16,492 nt of DNA from positions 1 to 16,492 of the forward strand of contig CAYLGT010000017.1 in the NCBI GenBank assembly GCA_964383465.1. Reading direction: 5' to 3'. The DNA comes from CAYLGT01 sp964383465 (GTDB lineage: Bacteria > Patescibacteriota > Saccharimonadia > Saccharimonadales > Saccharimonadaceae). Under the pieces are notes generated by a model that had not been told where the DNA came from, ran no database searches, and saw only the letters and a list, made by a program, of their open reading frames with translations. This document shows, one piece after another, positions 12,531-16,492 of the stretch. The translations under genes were made by a program, and so were the position numbers. Every line of letters begins with the position of its first letter. The stretch's first letter is position 1.

Positions 12531-15500
12531 ATGGCCAATAATCCTGAAGACGATCGATACGCCTACAATCCCTCAGAAGAAGAATTCCAGCAAAAACTCG
12601 AACAATTCGACAACTCTACAACCCGCGCCGAGTCCGACAAGAAGCCGGGAAGGCTCGAGAGTTATCGTCAAAAAAGTGAAGACGCTAAAGCAAAGCTACG
12701 TGAAGCCGAAAATGCCGACTGGAACGATCCCGCCAACGGGTTTTATAAACCCAGCGAAAAAGCCCAGGCGCGTATAAACAACTGGCGAAACTGGTCTAGC
12801 CGCCGCAAACTTGCGGTTGGTGGTGGCGCGGCAGCAGGCGTGTCCGGACTACTCATCTCTATGTTTGCGCTGCTTCCTATGAAAATCCCTGGCATCATGT
12901 CTATGATTACCGACGAAGCAGGTCAGCGCGTTGAGCAGGTCACCGAGCATCGTGCCAAGCTTATTTTGGCTCGCGCTATTTTACGTAAGTTCGACAGTGA
13001 TCTCGTGGTGACCGGCAAGGGAACCTTTTCTACGTTAGTGGCGAGTATGCGCACTAGTAACTTCGAAAAACGTCTAGCGGAAAAAGGGTTGAAGATCACA
13101 CGCGATGGTGATGGGGTACGTCTGACGAACATAGAAGGGAAGGCTCTCGGTGGCGGCAAGGTCCTAAAAAATGAAGTTGCCATCGTTGAAGCCCTCGACG
13201 CCGACCAACTAACAAATCGCATGATAAAGGACATCGTCAAAGAAGATATACCGTCCTGGCGATGGGTGAAGCGAGCAAAATTTGCGAAGTGGCTGCGTAT
13301 AAAATACGGCATCCCGAGATACGGCCTCAACAACAGTTCGGAGACAAACACCGATGACGCTATCAAAGAAATGGAGCAGGAACGACTCAAAAGTGAGTCG
13401 GACCAATCACTCAAAAACGCCACCGACTTTTTGAACTGTCTGTCTACTGGCGGGGAAGAGTGTGTGCTTACCGAGGACGGAAGCACGAAAGACTCTACTC
13501 TAAAAGACAGTGCAAATACTGCTGATGTCAGCGACACACTCTCAGAGGCAACCGACGAAGCAATCAAGGAAACACTCGACAATCCTGGCCAGGAAACGTC
13601 TAAACTAATGACAAAAATCATCTCCAATAAGTTCGCAACCAAAGCCATCCCAATCGTCGGCTGGATCGACCTGGCGGCAACAATCAACCACCTCGTCAAA
13701 GAAGAGGCCCAGACGGACTTTGTCGGCAAAGCTGTTGCTGGCCTGAAGTCGGCAAACTACGCACAGCTTTATGGGAACTGGTCTGGCTATGCGTCTCAAA
13801 ATCAACTGGGTGCGCTACGCCCAGACTACATCGCTACGCTCGCAAAGCAGACAGATGGTGTCGAGCAGGCCCAGGCGTTCAACATGATCGAGGGTAAGAC
13901 CAAGTCCAACGCCACCGCACTGCTAAGCACCACCGCGTATGCCGTTTCACCTTCCGACATCCCAGGAGTACCGGTTGATCGCATCGATGCCAACAACCCC
14001 AGCCTCATAAAACAAAAGATGGATTCGTTCAACAGCGCAACAGGCGGAGTGGCTGGTATCGCCGGCAAGCCAACCAGCTTCCTACTCGAAGGCTGGTATC
14101 AAACCCTCGGCGAAGGGGGAATTGGTGGCTTCATAAGTGGTTGGCTGGGCGGAATCATCACTAACATCACGCCGGACGCTGTGACTGAGTGGGCGGGAAA
14201 TCTCATGAACAAGCTCTGGCAGCAGATGCTGGACGTGTTTGGACTCGACTACAATCCGTTTGTAAGTGGAGCTAAGTGGTTTAACAACGCTCATGCAGGA
14301 GCAACGGCGAGCTTCAATACGTACGCCAAAGAAACTGGTATGCGCAAATTATCTCCGGCTCAAGCCTCTGCCCAAAACGAGCAGATAGCACAGGAGCGTG
14401 CGGCGTATAGGGCAGAAAAGGGACCACTGTACGCGCTCTTCAGTCCTCAAGAAACAACCTCACTAACCAGCCAGTTGGCTATTCACACACCAACGAACAC
14501 TAACGACGCGCTCACCTCACTTGCTAGTCTCGTGACAAGCGCTCCGCACACGCTATTTGCAAGCCTTACTCCGAAAAATGCCTCTGCTGCCAATGCGTAC
14601 GTCGACCTGTACGGTGTCGATCCATATGGTGCCACTCAGGCCGACATGGATGCGCCACTCACACAGGAATTCATAAACGGAGACACATGCCCTGGTGTCG
14701 CCGAGGGGTCGTACGACAGTTGTAAAGTAGATAATGAAATCGCCTCGGCTATGATTTGTGAGTTTCAGCCTGACATCGACGGGTGTTCGGACGAAGGGCC
14801 GGGGGCTGGGAGTGAAGGGGTGTTCGGAGCTGGTTCTCAGTTTAGAATCGCAAGCTATAACGTACTCGGCGCCATCCACACCGCAAGCTACGAAGGACGT
14901 ATGGATAAAGTCATCGCCAACATCAACAGCAAAGACCTCAAAATCGACATCGTTGGGTTTCAAGAATTTGAACGTGTGCAGCGACGTTACTTTATGCAGC
15001 ACACGACAAACTTCGCGCTTTATCCAAGTGACGTCACAAGCGGCCAAGGCGAAAATGCCATCGGTTGGGACAAAACTAAGTTCAAGTTTGTGCAGGGCGG
15101 TATGATGCCAAAGCTTCAGTACTTTGGCAACGGCTATTCACTCGACGCACCCTGGGTGAAACTCGAAGACCTCTCCACTGGTCAGCAACTCTATGTCCTC
15201 AACACCCACGACCCCGCTCACGATCGTGACGGCTATCCTAAGAAGCGCTACGAAAACGCACTGCAACACGTCGTGTTTACCGACTCACTCAAATCGACCG
15301 GGTTACCCGTACTCTTTACGGGAGACTTTAACTCGGGGTACGAGCTACGATTTAGCGGCAACAGTACCTATCAGGACAAAGCCGAAAACTTGACGTACTG
15401 CATCATCACGCAGGCCGGCTTTATGAATGATGCCTACGACGTCCAAACGGGACGCGACGTGAAGTGTCCAAACCCAGGAAACGGAAACTCGATCGACCAC

Positions 15501-16133
15501 GTCTACGTCAGCAACGGTATAAAGGTAGATAAGTACCGACAGATAGCTGGTGGTGCTGGGGGAAGTGGGCCAAGCGGATCCGATCACGATGTACAGCTTG
15601 TCGACATCAACATACCCGCTGGTGAAGCAGGTTCTGGCGAATGGTCACTCCCTGTCGATAAGTCTGCTTGGAAAACCGACGGTCAGCGTTGGCTCGAAGC
15701 GCACACCACTATGAGTGACGCATGGACAAACAGTATAAAAGCTGCTGCCGATATCAACATTGGAAGCGGTAACGATGATTGTGGTAAACCAATCTACTCC
15801 ATGCTTGCTGGAACCATGGTAAAAAGCCCTCCAACCTATACCGCACAGGTTCGTTCCGTTGTAAACGGCAAAGAGGTGCTCATCACCTACGCGCATGGCA
15901 AGAACATGAAAGCAGGAGGCGCTTCAGTGCAGGCTGGTGAAAAGATCGGTGAGATCAGCAACAACGCAAATCCTGCATACGGAACACTTTCCTGTCATCT
16001 TCACCTAGAAGTGAAGTATGGCACTACTGCAATCTGTCCTCAGAACATCCTGCCAGATATTGCGCTTGGAAAAGAGTTTGATCTCAGTAAAGTACCTAAG
16101 GCGGTATACGCATGCAGCGTGCTCGGCGTATAG
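12531..16133 (+). CDS. Exported 1200-residue protein: DNase I-like (EEP) nuclease domain plus degenerate M23 peptidase-like domain
   Basis: Domain order: charged cytoplasmic part (1-92), one membrane helix (about 94-117) that leaves the rest outside, a long helical region of unknown fold (130-690), a Cys-containing linker (715-765), an endonuclease/exonuclease/phosphatase domain (about 770-1030) and an M23/LytM-like domain (about 1038-1165). The EEP domain keeps the family's catalytic residues: N777 (SYNVLG), E812 (FQEF), H893 (NTHD), D932 and N934 (GDFNS), D989/H990 (SIDH) and D1018/H1019 (SDHD). It should be an active metal-dependent nuclease or phosphodiesterase. The M23-like domain has D1074, H1122 (YAHG) and H1156/H1158 (HLHLEV), but the usual zinc His four residues before the Asp is K1070, so peptidase activity is doubtful. 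TAAGGAT (12517-12523), overlapping the VirB4 stop, is the ribosome binding site. It occupies the place where Gram-positive T4SS operons carry a VirB1-like wall hydrolase. Stop TAG. Confidence 0.85.
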   Translation: MANNPEDDRYAYNPSEEEFQQKLEQFDNSTTRAESDKKPGRLESYRQKSEDAKAKLREAENADWNDPANGFYKPSEKAQARINNWRNWSSRRKLAVGGGAAAGVSGLLISMFALLPMKIPGIMSMITDEAGQRVEQVTEHRAKLILARAILRKFDSDLVVTGKGTFSTLVASMRTSNFEKRLAEKGLKITRDGDGVRLTNIEGKALGGGKVLKNEVAIVEALDADQLTNRMIKDIVKEDIPSWRWVKRAKFAKWLRIKYGIPRYGLNNSSETNTDDAIKEMEQERLKSESDQSLKNATDFLNCLSTGGEECVLTEDGSTKDSTLKDSANTADVSDTLSEATDEAIKETLDNPGQETSKLMTKIISNKFATKAIPIVGWIDLAATINHLVKEEAQTDFVGKAVAGLKSANYAQLYGNWSGYASQNQLGALRPDYIATLAKQTDGVEQAQAFNMIEGKTKSNATALLSTTAYAVSPSDIPGVPVDRIDANNPSLIKQKMDSFNSATGGVAGIAGKPTSFLLEGWYQTLGEGGIGGFISGWLGGIITNITPDAVTEWAGNLMNKLWQQMLDVFGLDYNPFVSGAKWFNNAHAGATASFNTYAKETGMRKLSPAQASAQNEQIAQERAAYRAEKGPLYALFSPQETTSLTSQLAIHTPTNTNDALTSLASLVTSAPHTLFASLTPKNASAANAYVDLYGVDPYGATQADMDAPLTQEFINGDTCPGVAEGSYDSCKVDNEIASAMICEFQPDIDGCSDEGPGAGSEGVFGAGSQFRIASYNVLGAIHTASYEGRMDKVIANINSKDLKIDIVGFQEFERVQRRYFMQHTTNFALYPSDVTSGQGENAIGWDKTKFKFVQGGMMPKLQYFGNGYSLDAPWVKLEDLSTGQQLYVLNTHDPAHDRDGYPKKRYENALQHVVFTDSLKSTGLPVLFTGDFNSGYELRFSGNSTYQDKAENLTYCIITQAGFMNDAYDVQTGRDVKCPNPGNGNSIDHVYVSNGIKVDKYRQIAGGAGGSGPSGSDHDVQLVDINIPAGEAGSGEWSLPVDKSAWKTDGQRWLEAHTTMSDAWTNSIKAAADINIGSGNDDCGKPIYSMLAGTMVKSPPTYTAQVRSVVNGKEVLITYAHGKNMKAGGASVQAGEKIGEISNNANPAYGTLSCHLHLEVKYGTTAICPQNILPDIALGKEFDLSKVPKAVYACSVLGV

Positions 16134-16492
16134 CTTACCAGACGAGCCTCGTTTTCTTGACGCTATGTGTGTCACTGTTTAGTGTGACGAGTGTTCGAGC
16201 ACTCGGGTTCGCAAACCCCGCAGAACTCAGTAATCGCCAGAAAGCTCATCTCAACATATCGTTTACGGGTACCGGCGTCGCTAAAACGACCACTAATTCC
16301 TGTAGTGCATCAGGGCTTGATTTGTCTGGTAACTTTTCTCTTGGCAAAGATCCGAAGGAGCGACGTGTCAATCTCGTAAAAGCGTTTATGAGTTATGGTC
16401 TGTCACCAGAACAAGCAGCTGGACCAGTCGGTAACTTCATGTGGGAATCCGGTGGAACAGACGTACCACCCAACCACAACGAATTTGAGCCA
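16112..16492 (+). CDS. Secreted lysozyme-like protein, 5' part (phage tail lysozyme type), cut by the window edge
   Basis: The frame is open from an ATG at 16112 through 127 codons to the last base, so the C-terminus is missing. Residues 1-30 are a signal peptide with a basic start (QRARR), hydrophobic core and VRA before the likely cut. From residue 84 on, RRVNLVKAFMSYGLSPEQAAGPVGNFMWESGG fits the start of phage tail lysozyme-type muramidase domains, in which the Glu of the ES pair (here E112) is the expected catalytic acid. The start overlaps the end of the previous gene by 22 bases in another frame, with AAGGCGG seven bases upstream of the ATG. This overlap ties it to the same operon, so a muramidase is made with the nuclease/M23-like protein. 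The domain call rests on a short visible stretch. Confidence 0.75.
   Translation, partial: MQRARRIAYQTSLVFLTLCVSLFSVTSVRALGFANPAELSNRQKAHLNISFTGTGVAKTTTNSCSASGLDLSGNFSLGKDPKERRVNLVKAFMSYGLSPEQAAGPVGNFMWESGGTDVPPNHNEFEP

Noticed and set aside
12923..13729. A 268-codon open frame on the minus strand
   Set aside because: Antisense within the 1200-residue gene. The translation is Ser/Val/Arg-rich without any domain, as expected for the shadow of a coding strand.
1..16492. UGA recoded to glycine, as in Absconditabacteria/Gracilibacteria
   Set aside because: All genes are full-length with standard stops and show no in-frame TGA; only the avoidance of TGA as a stop is unusual.
1..16492. CRISPR array, transposase or insertion sequence
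   Set aside because: No regularly spaced short repeats, no transposase-like ORF and no terminal inverted repeats with target duplication were found by eye. The only clear long repeat is the P1/P2 gene duplication.

Overview
The window looks like chromosomal DNA of a Patescibacteria/CPR bacterium, most likely Candidatus Saccharibacteria (TM7). Evidence: a cluster of very short two-helix VirB2/TrbC-like pilin genes beside a Gram-positive-style type IV secretion (T4SS) operon (PrgI, TraC-like, VirB4-like and VirB6-like proteins), moderate base composition, tight packing, and long ORFs read with standard UGA stops (so not the UGA-recoding Absconditabacteria/Gracilibacteria). The lineage is inferred from gene content and was not tested by a search.

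Layout: (1) 35-165: tRNA-Ser(GCU) and its hairpin terminator. (2) 238-1530: a comF-type phosphoribosyltransferase on the minus strand, divergent from a plus-strand Hsp20 gene with a promoter/inverted-repeat region between them; a bidirectional terminator follows Hsp20. (3) 1548-4684: seven consecutive minus-strand genes for small signal-peptide or two-helix membrane proteins of the VirB2/TrbC pilin type, here numbered P1-P7 from left to right (so P7 is transcribed first). P1 and P2 are recent duplicates. (4) 4685-4823: a divergent promoter region. (5) 4824 to the right edge: a plus-strand, operon-like run of seven genes: a bitopic membrane protein with a possible VirB8-like outer domain; a 953-residue VirB6/TrbL-like channel protein; a PrgI-family (VirB3-like) protein; a separate TraC/VirB4-N-like protein; a VirB4-like ATPase with intact Walker motifs; a 1200-residue exported protein joining a DNase I-like (EEP) nuclease domain to a degenerate M23 peptidase-like domain; and the 5' part of a secreted lysozyme-like gene cut by the window edge.

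Together, sections 3 and 5 read as one surface machine: pilins, a motor ATPase, inner-membrane channel parts, and wall- and nucleic-acid-active enzymes placed outside the membrane. No relaxase or VirD4-type coupling protein lies in the window, so the conjugation role is not shown. DNA uptake, attachment to a host cell, or delivery of the nuclease/lysozyme proteins are all possible. For an epibiont that must obtain nucleotides from its surroundings, a T4SS locus carrying a cell-surface nuclease and two wall-active domains is the most interesting element here.

No gene-free stretch exceeds 300 bases; the largest gaps (4685-4823, 895-1005 and 128-237) hold promoters, palindromes or a terminator. 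All 15 complete protein genes stop with TAA or TAG, none with TGA.
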